DNA of 53,236 nucleotides from positions 1 through 53,236 of the forward strand of contig JAFXSD010000008.1 in assembly GCA_017525905.1 (NCBI GenBank), in the 5' to 3' direction. The notes below the pieces were generated by a model, which had not been told where the DNA came from, ran no database searches, and worked only from the letters and a program-made list of their open reading frames with translations. The translations under genes and the position numbers were made by a program. Source of the DNA: Elusimicrobiota bacterium (lineage in GTDB: Bacteria > Elusimicrobiota > Endomicrobiia > Endomicrobiales > Endomicrobiaceae). This document shows, one piece after another, positions 34,068 through 42,957 of the stretch (the first letter of the stretch is position 1; each line of letters starts with the position of its first letter).

Positions 34068-34102
34068 AAAAGAGCAGAAGATTTTTCTTCTGCTCTTTTT
34101 TT
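34068..34102 (+). terminator. Intrinsic terminator behind the small porin gene
   Basis: AAAAGAGCAGAAGA (34068-34081) pairs with TCTTCTGCTCTTTT (34086-34099) around a four-base loop, followed by more T. Confidence 0.88.
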
Positions 34103-34149
34103 ATTGGTTATATAAAAAATATAAAATGTATATATTTTTGTTTTAAATT

Positions 34150-34158
34150 TGTTATAAT
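34150..34158 (+). promoter_or_regulatory. Extended -10 promoter for lysC
   Basis: TGTTATAAT (34150-34158) is an extended -10 box without a good -35. The leader of about 110 nt holds two hairpins (AGCTTATAAGCT at 34224-34235 and the one at 34237-34259). I see no lysine riboswitch core. Confidence 0.4.
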
Positions 34159-34236
34159 TAACAAGGTGTTGTTTTTTGTTGAAAACTTGGAGGTTTATCA
34201 GTTTGAGAATTTGAAAAAGGTTTAGCTTATAAGCTG

Positions 34237-34259
34237 AAAAAATCGCAGAGCGATTTTTT
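34237..34259 (+). promoter_or_regulatory. Triloop hairpin just before the lysC ribosome site
   Basis: AAAAAATCGC (34237-34246), loop AGA, GCGATTTTTT (34250-34259): ten perfect pairs and a T run that looks like a terminator, followed at once by AAGGAG and the lysC start. It could act as attenuator. Confidence 0.55.
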
Positions 34260-34275
34260 AAGGAGAAAATATAAA

Positions 34276-35505
34276 ATGGCATTAATCGTGATGAAGTTCG
34301 GCGGATCTTCCGTAGCGAACAGTGACAAAATGAAACATGTAGCAAACAAAATTATTGCAAGAAAAAAAGGCGGCAATAAAATTGTTGTTGTAGTTTCCGC
34401 ACCGGGAGACACTACAGACGATTTAATTACAAAATGTGAAGAAATTACAGCGGATCCTAACCCGAGAGAAATGGATATGCTTCTTGCAACCGGTGAACAA
34501 ATGTCTATTTCGCTGCTTGCAATGGCAATTCAAGCTATGGGGCATAAAGCGGTTTCTTTGACGGGTTTTCAAGCGGGAATATCCACCGATGACGAGTATA
34601 CAAGAGCAAGAGTAAAGAAAATAAATCCCAAAAAGATTTTCTCTTTGTTGGATAAAGGAAACATTGTTATTGTTGCGGGATTCCAGGGTATGAACAAAGC
34701 GGGAGATATTACAACGTTGGGAAGAGGCGGATCGGATTTAACGGCTGTTGCACTTGCCGCACAAATGAAAGCAAACCTTTGCGAAATTTACAGCGATGTT
34801 GAAGGAATTTTCACTACGGATCCGAGAGTTGTAAAAGATGCAAGAAAGATAGATTTAATTTCGTATGAAGAAATGCTTGAAATGGCGGGTTCCGGTGCAC
34901 AGGTTATGCAAACAAGAAGTATAGAAGTTGCAAAAAATTACGGAATAGAAATTCATGCAAGATCAACTTTTTCCGATAAAGAAGGAACATATATAGTTAA
35001 CGAAGAAAAAATAGGGAGAAAAAAAATGGAAGACCTTATGGTATCAGCAGTAACATTTGATAAAAATCAAGTAAAATTTTCTTTAATAGATTTGCCGGAT
35101 GTTCCGGGTATGGCAGCAAAAATATTCAGCTCTATTGCAAAGTTGGGTATAAATGTGGATATGATTATTCAGTCTGCCGCTTTGGATAAAAAGAACGATA
35201 TTTCTTTTACCGTAAGCAAAGTGGATATGAAAAAAACCCAGCAGAAAGTTGACGAACTTGCAAAACAGTTGGGTGCACAAACGGTAACTTGCGACGAACA
35301 TGTTGCAAAAGTTTCCGTTGTCGGTGTAGGTATGAAAACTCATGCGGGTGTTGCATCCAAAATGTTTGATATTTTAGCCAAGAACAAAATAAATATCGAA
35401 ATGATTTCAACAAGCGAAATAAAAGTTTCTTGTGTTATAGATGCGGTTGATTTGAATAAAGCGGTTAACGAATTGCATAAAGGATTTAAACTTAACAAAA
35501 GATAA
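34276..35505 (+). CDS. lysC: Aspartate kinase, two ACT domains
   Basis: It phosphorylates aspartate, the first step to lysine, methionine and threonine. The 409-residue protein has KFGGSSV (residues 7-13), the catalytic AGFQGMN and GRGGSDLTAVALA blocks, and two C-terminal ACT domains (about 265-405) for feedback by end products. AAGGAG precedes the ATG. The leader hairpins may add attenuation. It is followed by cimA after 53 nt, with another hairpin between. Confidence 0.95.
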   Translation: MALIVMKFGGSSVANSDKMKHVANKIIARKKGGNKIVVVVSAPGDTTDDLITKCEEITADPNPREMDMLLATGEQMSISLLAMAIQAMGHKAVSLTGFQAGISTDDEYTRARVKKINPKKIFSLLDKGNIVIVAGFQGMNKAGDITTLGRGGSDLTAVALAAQMKANLCEIYSDVEGIFTTDPRVVKDARKIDLISYEEMLEMAGSGAQVMQTRSIEVAKNYGIEIHARSTFSDKEGTYIVNEEKIGRKKMEDLMVSAVTFDKNQVKFSLIDLPDVPGMAAKIFSSIAKLGINVDMIIQSAALDKKNDISFTVSKVDMKKTQQKVDELAKQLGAQTVTCDEHVAKVSVVGVGMKTHAGVASKMFDILAKNKINIEMISTSEIKVSCVIDAVDLNKAVNELHKGFKLNKR

Positions 35506-35523
35506 ATTTTTGCAGAGCCGAAA

Positions 35524-35558
35524 TTTGAGGTTATCTCAAAAAATCCGCGGGATTTTTT
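35524..35558 (+). promoter_or_regulatory. Two hairpins abutting the cimA start codon
   Basis: TTTGAG-GTTAT-CTCAAA (35524-35540) is followed by AAAAAATCC-GCG-GGATTTTTT (35538-35558), whose last base is directly before the ATG at 35559. There is no Shine-Dalgarno sequence. The two stems share three bases and so compete in part. Confidence 0.55.
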
Positions 35559-37115
35559 ATGAAGCAAATAAAAATATTTGATACAACTTTAAGGGACGGA
35601 AGTCAGGGAGCAGGAGTTTCTTTTTCGGTTGAAGATAAACTGAAAATAGCATCTGCTCTTGACGAATTCGGCGTTTCGTATATAGAAGGCGGATGGCCGG
35701 GTTCAAACCCTAAAGATGAAGAATTTTTTCATCTTGCAAAAAATAAATTTAAACATTCCAGGTTGGTTGCTTTCGGTTCTACAAGAAAAGCCGGTCTGAA
35801 ACCGGAACAGGATAAAAACCTTAAAAAGCTTGTTGAATCAGGTGTAAAAACAGTATGTATATTCGGTAAATCCTGGGATTTGCATGTTAAGTATGCACTT
35901 AAAACTTCATTAAAAGAAAATCTTAACATGATAAGTGATACCGTAAAATTTTTAAAATCAAAAAAACTTGAAGTTATATACGATGCGGAACACTATTTTG
36001 ACGGTTATATCCACAACAAAAAATATGCACTTCAAACAATAAAAGCGGCAATATGTGCAGGTGCCGATTATGTTTGTTTATGTGAAACAAACGGCGGAGT
36101 GCTCCCTTCATATATTGAAAAAATAGTTAAAGAAACAATAAAAGAGTTTCCGAACACAAAATTCGGTATTCATGCACATAACGATTGTGAGTGTGCCGTT
36201 GCAAATTCAATAATTGCGGTATTGTCCGGTTGCCAAATGGTGCAGGGAACAATAAACGGTATAGGTGAAAGGTGCGGCAATGCAAATTTGTGTTCAATAA
36301 TTCCTTCGTTGCAACTGAAAGGAAAGTATCGTTGTGTTCCCGTCAGAAAATTAAAAAATATTACCGAACTTTCAAGATATGTTGACGAAATAGCAAATTT
36401 AATTCCCAACGACAGTTTATCTTATGTCGGCAGAAATGCTTTTGCACATAAAGCAGGTGTTCATGTTTCGGCAATAAAAAAAGATTCCAGAACTTATGAA
36501 CATATAAATCCTAAACATGTAGGTAACAGCAGAGCGGTTTTGGTAAGCGATTTGTCGGGTAAAAGCAACATCGTTTCAAAAGCCGATGAGTTGGCTTTGG
36601 ATTTGGAAAAAGAAAAAAATTTGCACGGAATAATAAAAGCCGTTAAAGAAAAAGAAAATGAAGGTTATCAATACGAAAATGCCGACGGTTCTTTGTTTAT
36701 TCTTACAAAAAAAGTAGAAAACAAATATAAAGATTTTTTTACATTAAAAAGTTACAGAGTAAGTGTTGAAAAAACTGCCGACGGTTCAATCGTTTCCGAA
36801 GCCACCGTTAAACTTGATGTTAACGGAAAAGAAGAACATACCGTTGCCGAAGGGGAAGGTCCGGTAAATGCTTTGGATAAATGTTTAAGAAAAGCATTAC
36901 TGAATTTTTATCCGGAAATAAAAACTGTTTTACTTACCGATTTTAAAGTAAGAGTTATAAATTCCGATGCAAATACCGCCGCAAAAGTCAGAGTATTGAT
37001 AGAAACGAAAGATAAAAAGCAAAGTTGGGGAACAATAGGCGTAAGTGAAAATATCATAGATGCCTGTTGGCAGGCTCTTTCCGATTCCGTGGAATACAAA
37101 CTTCTGAAAAAATAA
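35559..37115 (+). CDS. cimA: (R)-citramalate synthase
   Basis: It condenses pyruvate and acetyl-CoA to citramalate, the threonine-independent entry to isoleucine. The 518-residue length and the start FDTTLRDGSQGAGVSFS fit the CimA branch rather than 2-isopropylmalate synthase. The metal ligands H-x-H and N lie in GIHAHNDCECAVAN near residues 204-217, and a C-terminal LeuA-dimer regulatory domain starts near 390. Translation must start without a Shine-Dalgarno sequence because a hairpin ends at the base before the ATG. The stop is directly next to the stop of the convergent exonuclease gene. Confidence 0.92.
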   Translation: MKQIKIFDTTLRDGSQGAGVSFSVEDKLKIASALDEFGVSYIEGGWPGSNPKDEEFFHLAKNKFKHSRLVAFGSTRKAGLKPEQDKNLKKLVESGVKTVCIFGKSWDLHVKYALKTSLKENLNMISDTVKFLKSKKLEVIYDAEHYFDGYIHNKKYALQTIKAAICAGADYVCLCETNGGVLPSYIEKIVKETIKEFPNTKFGIHAHNDCECAVANSIIAVLSGCQMVQGTINGIGERCGNANLCSIIPSLQLKGKYRCVPVRKLKNITELSRYVDEIANLIPNDSLSYVGRNAFAHKAGVHVSAIKKDSRTYEHINPKHVGNSRAVLVSDLSGKSNIVSKADELALDLEKEKNLHGIIKAVKEKENEGYQYENADGSLFILTKKVENKYKDFFTLKSYRVSVEKTADGSIVSEATVKLDVNGKEEHTVAEGEGPVNALDKCLRKALLNFYPEIKTVLLTDFKVRVINSDANTAAKVRVLIETKDKKQSWGTIGVSENIIDACWQALSDSVEYKLLKK

Positions 37116-37712
37116 TTATTTTTTCTTTATGTTTAGTGCTTGCTCAAAATAAGACGGTTCTAAAGTATCGATACCTTTCCTGTAAAGATTAGCAAACAAA
37201 TATTTTGAGATGGATTTCATTGTTAAAACATCGGCCATGGCTCTGTGAGCCTGGTTTACTTCAATATCCAAAATTCTTGCTATATCACCGAGTTTGTTGG
37301 ATTCAAAAGAAAAATATTGTCTTGAAATGATTAATGTGTCAAGAAAATACATTTCGGGAGAATTTATACCGCTTTCCATAATTTGTTTTGAAACAAAATT
37401 CAAATCGAAATATGCATTGTGACAAACCAAAACAAATCCGTCTATAAAGTTTGCTATATCCTGTGCAATGTCGGAAAAAGTCGGCGCATCTTTTACCATG
37501 TCGGTTGTAATACCGTGAATATTGGAAGAAAATTCCGGTATCGGATAACCGGGATTTACAAGAGTGTTAAATTCCGTTTCTATACCGTCGGAAACTTTCA
37601 ACATTGCTATTTCGCAGGTTCTTGCACCGTTTTCCAAAGACAAACCCGTTGTTTCAATATCCAAAAATACAAGATTGTTTGGATTGTTTGTCTGTATAGG
37701 CGAAGGTATCAT
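37116..37712 (-). CDS. DnaQ-like 3'-5' exonuclease (DEDDh)
   Basis: This 198-residue nuclease has ExoI FLDIETTG near residues 15-22, ExoII HNAYFD near 110-115 and ExoIII HRAMAD near 154-159, so the DEDDh active site is complete. It could be the epsilon proofreading subunit of DNA polymerase III or a stand-alone repair or RNA exonuclease; size fits both. It runs against cimA with no base between the two stops and no terminator, so the two transcripts overlap. The start at 37712 is the only ATG that leaves room for the first strand. Confidence 0.88.
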   Translation of the reverse strand: MIPSPIQTNNPNNLVFLDIETTGLSLENGARTCEIAMLKVSDGIETEFNTLVNPGYPIPEFSSNIHGITTDMVKDAPTFSDIAQDIANFIDGFVLVCHNAYFDLNFVSKQIMESGINSPEMYFLDTLIISRQYFSFESNKLGDIARILDIEVNQAHRAMADVLTMKSISKYLFANLYRKGIDTLEPSYFEQALNIKKK

Positions 37713-38029
37713 TTGTTATCCTTTAAGTTTATTTGTTTCATTATACATATTTATAACTTTTTTTTAAAATTTTCATCTTTTATCCTGAATCTTTCTGTCT
37801 TGTAAATAAAAATTTTGCGGTTAATTATAAATTGCCGTTTTGCCGTTGTCCTTTCTATACCTCTATCCCTCTATACATCCATACCTCTGTTGTTCGCCGT
37901 TGCCGTTTTTTTGCTTGGAAATAAGAAATTTTAAAAAATAGTAGATGTCTTTTATATACATTAATTTTATAAAATGTTATAATAAACCTTTAATATTAAA
38001 ATAAAAAGTTATTAAATGAGGAATAAAAA
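37713..38029. repeat. Spacer with inverted copy B of the composite repeat
   Basis: No gene in 317 nt. Positions 37823-37904 are the exact reverse complement of 21539-21620 and carry one heptamer, the ACGGC linkers and the GTATAGA minisatellite. The rest is AT-rich and ends in the glyQ promoter. Confidence 0.85.
37955..37983 (+). promoter_or_regulatory. Promoter for glyQ
   Basis: TATAAT (37978-37983) is preceded by TGT as extended -10, with TATACA (37955-37960) at 17 bp as weak -35. The leader is about 40 nt with GAGGAA before the ATG. Confidence 0.5.
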
Positions 38030-38875
38030 ATGAATTTTCAAGAAATTATTATGAGATTACATAAGTATTGGTCTAAAGAAGGTTGCTTGATATGGCAACC
38101 TTACGATTTGGAAAAAGGTGCCGGTACTTTTAACCCTGCAACTTTCTTAAGATGTTTGGGACCAAACCCTTGGAAAGTTGCTTATGTTGAACCGTCAAGA
38201 AGACCTACCGACGGAAGATACGGAGAAAACCCCAACAGATTACAACATTATTATCAGTTTCAGGTTATATTAAAACCTGCACCCGAGAATGTTCAACAGT
38301 TATATTTAAACAGTTTAAAAGCTATAGGACTTGATCCGAAAGAGCACGATATAAGATTTGTGGAAGATGATTGGGAATCTCCTACACTCGGTGCCTGGGG
38401 ACTCGGTTGGGAAGTTTGGATAGACGGTATGGAAGCAACACAGTTTACATATTTCCAACAGGTTGGCGGTATAGAATTAAATCCTATATCCGCGGAAATT
38501 ACTTACGGACTTGAAAGACTTGCCATGTATTCTCAAAAGAAAGATTCCGTTTACGATTTAATGTGGACGGACGATGTAACTTACGGAGATGTACATTTGG
38601 AAGATGAAAGACAATGGTCAAAATATAATTTTGAAGTTGCGGACACAAAAATGTTGTTACAACATTTTAACGATTGGGAAGCCGAAGCAAAAAAACTTGT
38701 AGAACAAGGACTTGTTTTGCCTGCTTACGATGCGGTAATGAAATGTTCTCATTTGTTTAATTTGCTTGATGCAAGAAGTGCAATTTCGGTATCCGAAAGA
38801 GTAAGTTATGTTTTAAGAGTCAGAACTTTGGCAAAGATGGTTGCCGAAGGATATATGAAACAGTTTAGTAAATAA
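38030..38875 (+). CDS. glyQ: Glycyl-tRNA synthetase alpha subunit
   Basis: This is the catalytic subunit of the bacterial alpha2-beta2 glycyl-tRNA synthetase. At 281 residues it is of normal size, and class II blocks such as [33 protein letters not shown] and FTYFQQVGG are present in order. It has its own promoter. The beta subunit gene follows after a 162-nt spacer. Confidence 0.97.
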   Translation: MNFQEIIMRLHKYWSKEGCLIWQPYDLEKGAGTFNPATFLRCLGPNPWKVAYVEPSRRPTDGRYGENPNRLQHYYQFQVILKPAPENVQQLYLNSLKAIGLDPKEHDIRFVEDDWESPTLGAWGLGWEVWIDGMEATQFTYFQQVGGIELNPISAEITYGLERLAMYSQKKDSVYDLMWTDDVTYGDVHLEDERQWSKYNFEVADTKMLLQHFNDWEAEAKKLVEQGLVLPAYDAVMKCSHLFNLLDARSAISVSERVSYVLRVRTLAKMVAEGYMKQFSK

Positions 38876-38878
38876 ATT

Positions 38879-38985
38879 TCGATTTTAATATTTTGCTTAC
38901 ACCTTCGTATTTTTCAAATTCATTTACCGCAAAGAGTAAACTTCATTTAAAAAATACTTTGGTTCAGCTAAAATCTTAAAATCGA
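38879..38985 (+). repeat. Nested inverted repeat between glyQ and glyS
   Basis: TCGATTTTAA (38879-38888) pairs with TTAAAATCGA (38976-38985), and GTATTTTT (38907-38914) with AAAAATAC (38950-38957) inside. It could be a folded intercistronic RNA. No coding sequence is seen in the 162-nt spacer. Confidence 0.4.
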
Positions 38986-39037
38986 TAAAGATTGGAACTT
39001 TAGAATATAAATTAGTATATAAATAAGAGGAATAAAA

Positions 39038-41146
39038 ATGGTTAAAAATGTTTTACTTGAAATAGGAACGGAAGAAATACCTTCTTCATATATTGCACCT
39101 GCACTCGATCAGATGCAAAAATTTACAAACGATATGTTGACCGAAAAAATGGTAAGTTTCGGCCAAATAAAAACTTATGCTACACCGAGAAGACTTATTT
39201 TAACGATAGCCGATGTTGAAGAAAAAAGTAAAGACAGCGTTCAGGAATTTAACGGACCGTCCGCAAAAGCAGGTAAAGATGCTGACGGTAATTGGACACA
39301 GGCAATACTCGGATTTTCAAATAAACATCAGGTAAAACCGGAACAACTTGTTATAAAAGATACACCTAAAGGACAATATTATACTTACTCAAAACAAATT
39401 AAAGGTGAAAAAGTAACAAACATTTTAGCTGAAATATTCCCGATAATTATTCAAAAAATATATTTTCCTAAAACTATGGTATGGGAAAGTTCATGCTTAA
39501 AATTTGCAAGACCTATAAGAACGATAGTTGCTATGTACGGCGATAAAATAATAAAGTTTTCACTTGCCGACGGTGCAATAAAATCTTCAAACAAAACTAT
39601 CGGATTACATACATTAACAACAAAACCCATAATTATAAAATCTGCGGATGTCTATAAAGAAACAATGCAAAATAATTGTGTTTTGGTTGACCAGGAAGAA
39701 AGAAGAAAAAGAATAATATCTTCAATAAATGAAGTTGCAAACACAATTTCGGCAAAAGCAATATTGGATGAAAGTTTGGTTAACGAAGTTAATCAGTTGG
39801 TTGAATATCCTACCGCCGTATTGTGTAAGTTTAACGAAAAATATTTAAAGCTTCCCGCAGAAGTTCTTATAACCTGCCTTAAAAAACAACAAAAATGTTT
39901 TGCCGTTAAAGATTCCATGGGCAAATTAACGAACTATTTCATTAATGTAAGGAACGGTAAATCGGATAATTTGGATATAGTTAGAGCAGGTTATGAAAAA
40001 GTTGTTGTTGCAAGACTTGAAGACTCGGTATTTTTCTATGATAACGATATAAAGAAACCGTTTGACCAATCTATCGAAAGATTGAAAGGACTTATATTCC
40101 AAAAAGAAATCGGTACCGTTTATGAAAAGCTCGGCAGAATAAAAACCGTTGCAAATTTTATAAACGAAGAAAATAAATTAAATATTAACAAAGAAACTTT
40201 AACAAGAGTTATAGATTTATCCAAAACGGATTTGGTTAGTGAAATGGTGTTTGAATATCCCGAACTTCAGGGAATAATGGGAAGAATTTATTCTAAAGTT
40301 GCAGGGGAAAGTGATGATGTATCAAAAGCCATAGAACAACATTATTGGCCGTTATCCGCTTCCGGAACATTGCCGGAAAACATTTTATCCGTAGCAGTAT
40401 CTTTAGCGGATAAAATAGATACTGTCGCAGCGGATTTTGCTATAGGCCTTGAACCGTCGGGTTCTGCAGATCCTTACGGACTTAGAAGAATGGCAATAGG
40501 TATTGTCAGAATGATAAGAGAATTTTTACCGGAAACGGATTTTGAAAAAGTTTTGGATGTGGCATTAAATTCGTTACCGCAAAAGATTAAAGAAAAAGAA
40601 ACATTTAATACGGCAAAACAAAGACTTGTAAAATTTTTCTGGAGCAGAATAGAAAATATTTATGAAAATGAAGGGTATAAGTTTGATGAAGTAAAAGCGG
40701 TAATTATTCCTTCACAAAAGTTGGGTTTAAAATTTTTGGGTGATATAAAGAAAAAACTCGATGCATTACAAAATTTAAGAAAAGAAAGTTCGTTTGAATC
40801 CATTACAACAATATTTAAGAGAGCAAACAATATTTTGAATCAGGCAAAAAAACAGAAATTAAATATTTCCGATGTTGTTAAAACGGATTTGTTAAAAGAA
40901 GAGCCCGAACAGAATTTGTATAACCAATATGTTGTTACGGATAAACAGTTGGATGAACTTCTTTCCAAGAAAGATTATACAAATGCAATAAATAAACTTA
41001 ACGATATAAAACCGTATTTGGATAAATTTTTTGAAACGGTTATGGTTATGTGTGAAGACGAAAACATAAAGATTAACAGAATTTCTTTAATAAATTATAT
41101 TACCGAAAAGTTTAATTCATTCGTTAATTTATCTTCGTTGCAATAA
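39038..41146 (+). CDS. glyS: Glycyl-tRNA synthetase beta subunit
   Basis: This 702-residue subunit binds tRNA-Gly. It opens with the family start LLEIGTEEIPSSYIAPAL and contains the ATPRRL, HD-like AADFAIGLEPSGSADPYGLRR and C-terminal DALR-type anticodon-binding helices. Length is normal. AGAGGAA precedes the ATG. Together with glyQ it makes the split synthetase typical of most Gram-negative bacteria. Confidence 0.97.
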   Translation: MVKNVLLEIGTEEIPSSYIAPALDQMQKFTNDMLTEKMVSFGQIKTYATPRRLILTIADVEEKSKDSVQEFNGPSAKAGKDADGNWTQAILGFSNKHQVKPEQLVIKDTPKGQYYTYSKQIKGEKVTNILAEIFPIIIQKIYFPKTMVWESSCLKFARPIRTIVAMYGDKIIKFSLADGAIKSSNKTIGLHTLTTKPIIIKSADVYKETMQNNCVLVDQEERRKRIISSINEVANTISAKAILDESLVNEVNQLVEYPTAVLCKFNEKYLKLPAEVLITCLKKQQKCFAVKDSMGKLTNYFINVRNGKSDNLDIVRAGYEKVVVARLEDSVFFYDNDIKKPFDQSIERLKGLIFQKEIGTVYEKLGRIKTVANFINEENKLNINKETLTRVIDLSKTDLVSEMVFEYPELQGIMGRIYSKVAGESDDVSKAIEQHYWPLSASGTLPENILSVAVSLADKIDTVAADFAIGLEPSGSADPYGLRRMAIGIVRMIREFLPETDFEKVLDVALNSLPQKIKEKETFNTAKQRLVKFFWSRIENIYENEGYKFDEVKAVIIPSQKLGLKFLGDIKKKLDALQNLRKESSFESITTIFKRANNILNQAKKQKLNISDVVKTDLLKEEPEQNLYNQYVVTDKQLDELLSKKDYTNAINKLNDIKPYLDKFFETVMVMCEDENIKINRISLINYITEKFNSFVNLSSLQ

Positions 41147-41178
41147 TTTTTTCCGGAATGAAAATTTGTTGAAAATTT

Positions 41179-41194
41179 TTTTGCGAAAGCAAAA
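41179..41194 (+). promoter_or_regulatory. GNRA-loop hairpin before comEC
   Basis: TTTTGC-GAAA-GCAAAA (41179-41194) lies 7 nt before the comEC ATG, where no Shine-Dalgarno sequence is seen. Confidence 0.45.
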
Positions 41195-41201
41195 TTAACA
41201 A

Positions 41202-42836
41202 ATGAAAAAAACAATTCTTAACCGTCCCGTAATATTAATTTTAATTCTGTATGTTTTACTGATTATAGTATTAAACCGTTGCGGGATATTTTTGCCCGAA
41301 CGGAACAGTTCTCTTTTAGATAACACAAAAGAAAATATAACCGAACTTACCGGAAAAGTGGTAACCGAGCCTATACAAAAAAACGAAAAACAACAATTTG
41401 TGTTGGAAATTTATAATGTAAACGGACAAAAAATCAAAAAAGAAAAAACTCTTGTTTGGGCATCACAATCATACAATGTAGAATACGGTGATATAGTTTT
41501 TGTTTCGGGGAAAATGTCCGTTCCCGAAAAGCCGGTGTTCCCTTATGTGTTTGATTATAATTTGTATCTTCAAAGAGAACATATATACACAATTTTTTAT
41601 CAGGAAAATTTCGAACTTATAGAAAAGAAACCCGACAGGATAAAACAGTTCTCGTTTAAAATAAAGAAAAACATAGAAAATAAAACGGATATCTTTTTTA
41701 AAGAGCCCTTTTCTTCAATTTTAAAATCGATGATTACGGGAAACAAATCTTCTCTTGATAAAGATATAAAAGAGGATTTTACAAATACCGGCCTTATACA
41801 TATTCTTGTTATAAGCGGTTTGCATATAGGTTTTTGTGCCGCTATATTCATGTTTTGTTTTAAGTTGTTTGGACTGAAATTAAACTGTATTTATCTTTTA
41901 ACAATACCTGCAATCTTTTTTTATGTTCTGTTAACGGGAGCAAATCCGCCTGCGGTTAGAGCTGCAATAATGGTTTCGTGTTTGCTTGCTGCACTTATGT
42001 TAAACAGGGAACCGTTAATTTATAATGCGTTGGCTTTATCGGCACTTATAATACTGATAATAAATCCGCAAAGTTTGTTTACCGCAAGTTTTCAACTTTC
42101 TTTTCTTGCAACAATCGGAATAATTTATTTGTATCCGAAATTCAGTAAATGTTTCGGCAAAATAAAAAACAAATATATTTCTTTTGTTTGGGACATCTTT
42201 TCCGTTACACTGTCCGCACAAATTGCACTTGTTCCGTTACTTGTTTTTTATTTCGGGAAAATTTCAATAGTATCTTTTATTTTGAATTTGATGGTAGTTC
42301 CCGTAATTCCTTTTATTATCGGACTGTTTTTTGCTTTTTATATTTTTAGTTTTATTAATTATTTCGTTGCGGGAATAATAAGTTTTGTTTTAACTTATAT
42401 GTTAAAATTCATTTTATTTTTAATTAATTATTCCGCCGGTCTTGATTATTCCGTAGCATATTTTGCCGTTCCTGCGGTTTTAACAATAATTTTTTATTAT
42501 TTTTCCGTTTATATTATGTGTGAAGTAAAAAATAAAAAGATTTTAGGTTTTTTGTTTATATTGATTTGTTTTATGCTTTTTAATCCGTTTGAACATAAAA
42601 AATTTACAAAAACATTTGAAGGCAAGAAAAATATCACCACACATATAAAAGAAGGCGATAAAAATATCATAATTTTTAAAAAAGTAAGAGAAGATAAGTT
42701 CTATTTTAAAAATTTGGAACAATATCTTTTGGCTCAGGGTATATATACAATAGACGAATTTTATGCGGACTTTCCTAAAGAACAGCTTGAAAATAAGTTT
42801 AATAAAATTGTTGTTAAAAATGTTTTAACCGAATAA
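41202..42836 (+). CDS. comEC: ComEC/Rec2 family DNA channel protein, short form
   Basis: ComEC proteins form the inner membrane channel for single-stranded DNA during natural transformation. Two N-terminal membrane segments and a DUF4131 domain (about 30-160) are followed by the competence domain with IHILVISGLHIG near 200-211, GANPPAVRAAIM and about eight membrane helices to residue 470. The last 70 residues are soluble but show no metallo-beta-lactamase HxHxDH motif, so the C-terminal nuclease domain of long ComEC is absent. No other competence gene is in the window. A hairpin just before the ATG replaces a ribosome site. Confidence 0.88.
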   Translation: MKKTILNRPVILILILYVLLIIVLNRCGIFLPERNSSLLDNTKENITELTGKVVTEPIQKNEKQQFVLEIYNVNGQKIKKEKTLVWASQSYNVEYGDIVFVSGKMSVPEKPVFPYVFDYNLYLQREHIYTIFYQENFELIEKKPDRIKQFSFKIKKNIENKTDIFFKEPFSSILKSMITGNKSSLDKDIKEDFTNTGLIHILVISGLHIGFCAAIFMFCFKLFGLKLNCIYLLTIPAIFFYVLLTGANPPAVRAAIMVSCLLAALMLNREPLIYNALALSALIILIINPQSLFTASFQLSFLATIGIIYLYPKFSKCFGKIKNKYISFVWDIFSVTLSAQIALVPLLVFYFGKISIVSFILNLMVVPVIPFIIGLFFAFYIFSFINYFVAGIISFVLTYMLKFILFLINYSAGLDYSVAYFAVPAVLTIIFYYFSVYIMCEVKNKKILGFLFILICFMLFNPFEHKKFTKTFEGKKNITTHIKEGDKNIIIFKKVREDKFYFKNLEQYLLAQGIYTIDEFYADFPKEQLENKFNKIVVKNVLTE

Positions 42837-42851
42837 AAACGGAATATTTTA

Positions 42852-42875
42852 CGGAACGGAAAAAGTTCTGTTTTT
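42852..42875 (+). terminator. Intrinsic terminator after comEC
   Basis: CGGAAC (42852-42857) pairs with GTTCTG (42865-42870) with one wobble pair, then T5. Confidence 0.65.
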
Positions 42876-42877
42876 GT

Positions 42878-42907
42878 TTGACATTGGAGGAGTTTATTAT
42901 ATATAAT
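42878..42907 (+). promoter_or_regulatory. Promoter of the tol-pal operon
   Basis: Consensus TTGACA (42878-42883) and TATAAT (42902-42907), 18 bp apart. The start is near 42914, and the leader has AGGAGAGG before the pal ATG. It overlaps the tail of the comEC terminator. Confidence 0.7.
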
Positions 42908-42957
42908 TTTTAAAGTTAAAAATGTGCAGGAAAAAATACTTTCAGGAGAGGTAAAAA

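Noticed and set aside
34159..34275. Lysine riboswitch before lysC
   Set aside because: Too short and lacking the conserved five-helix junction; only simple hairpins are present.
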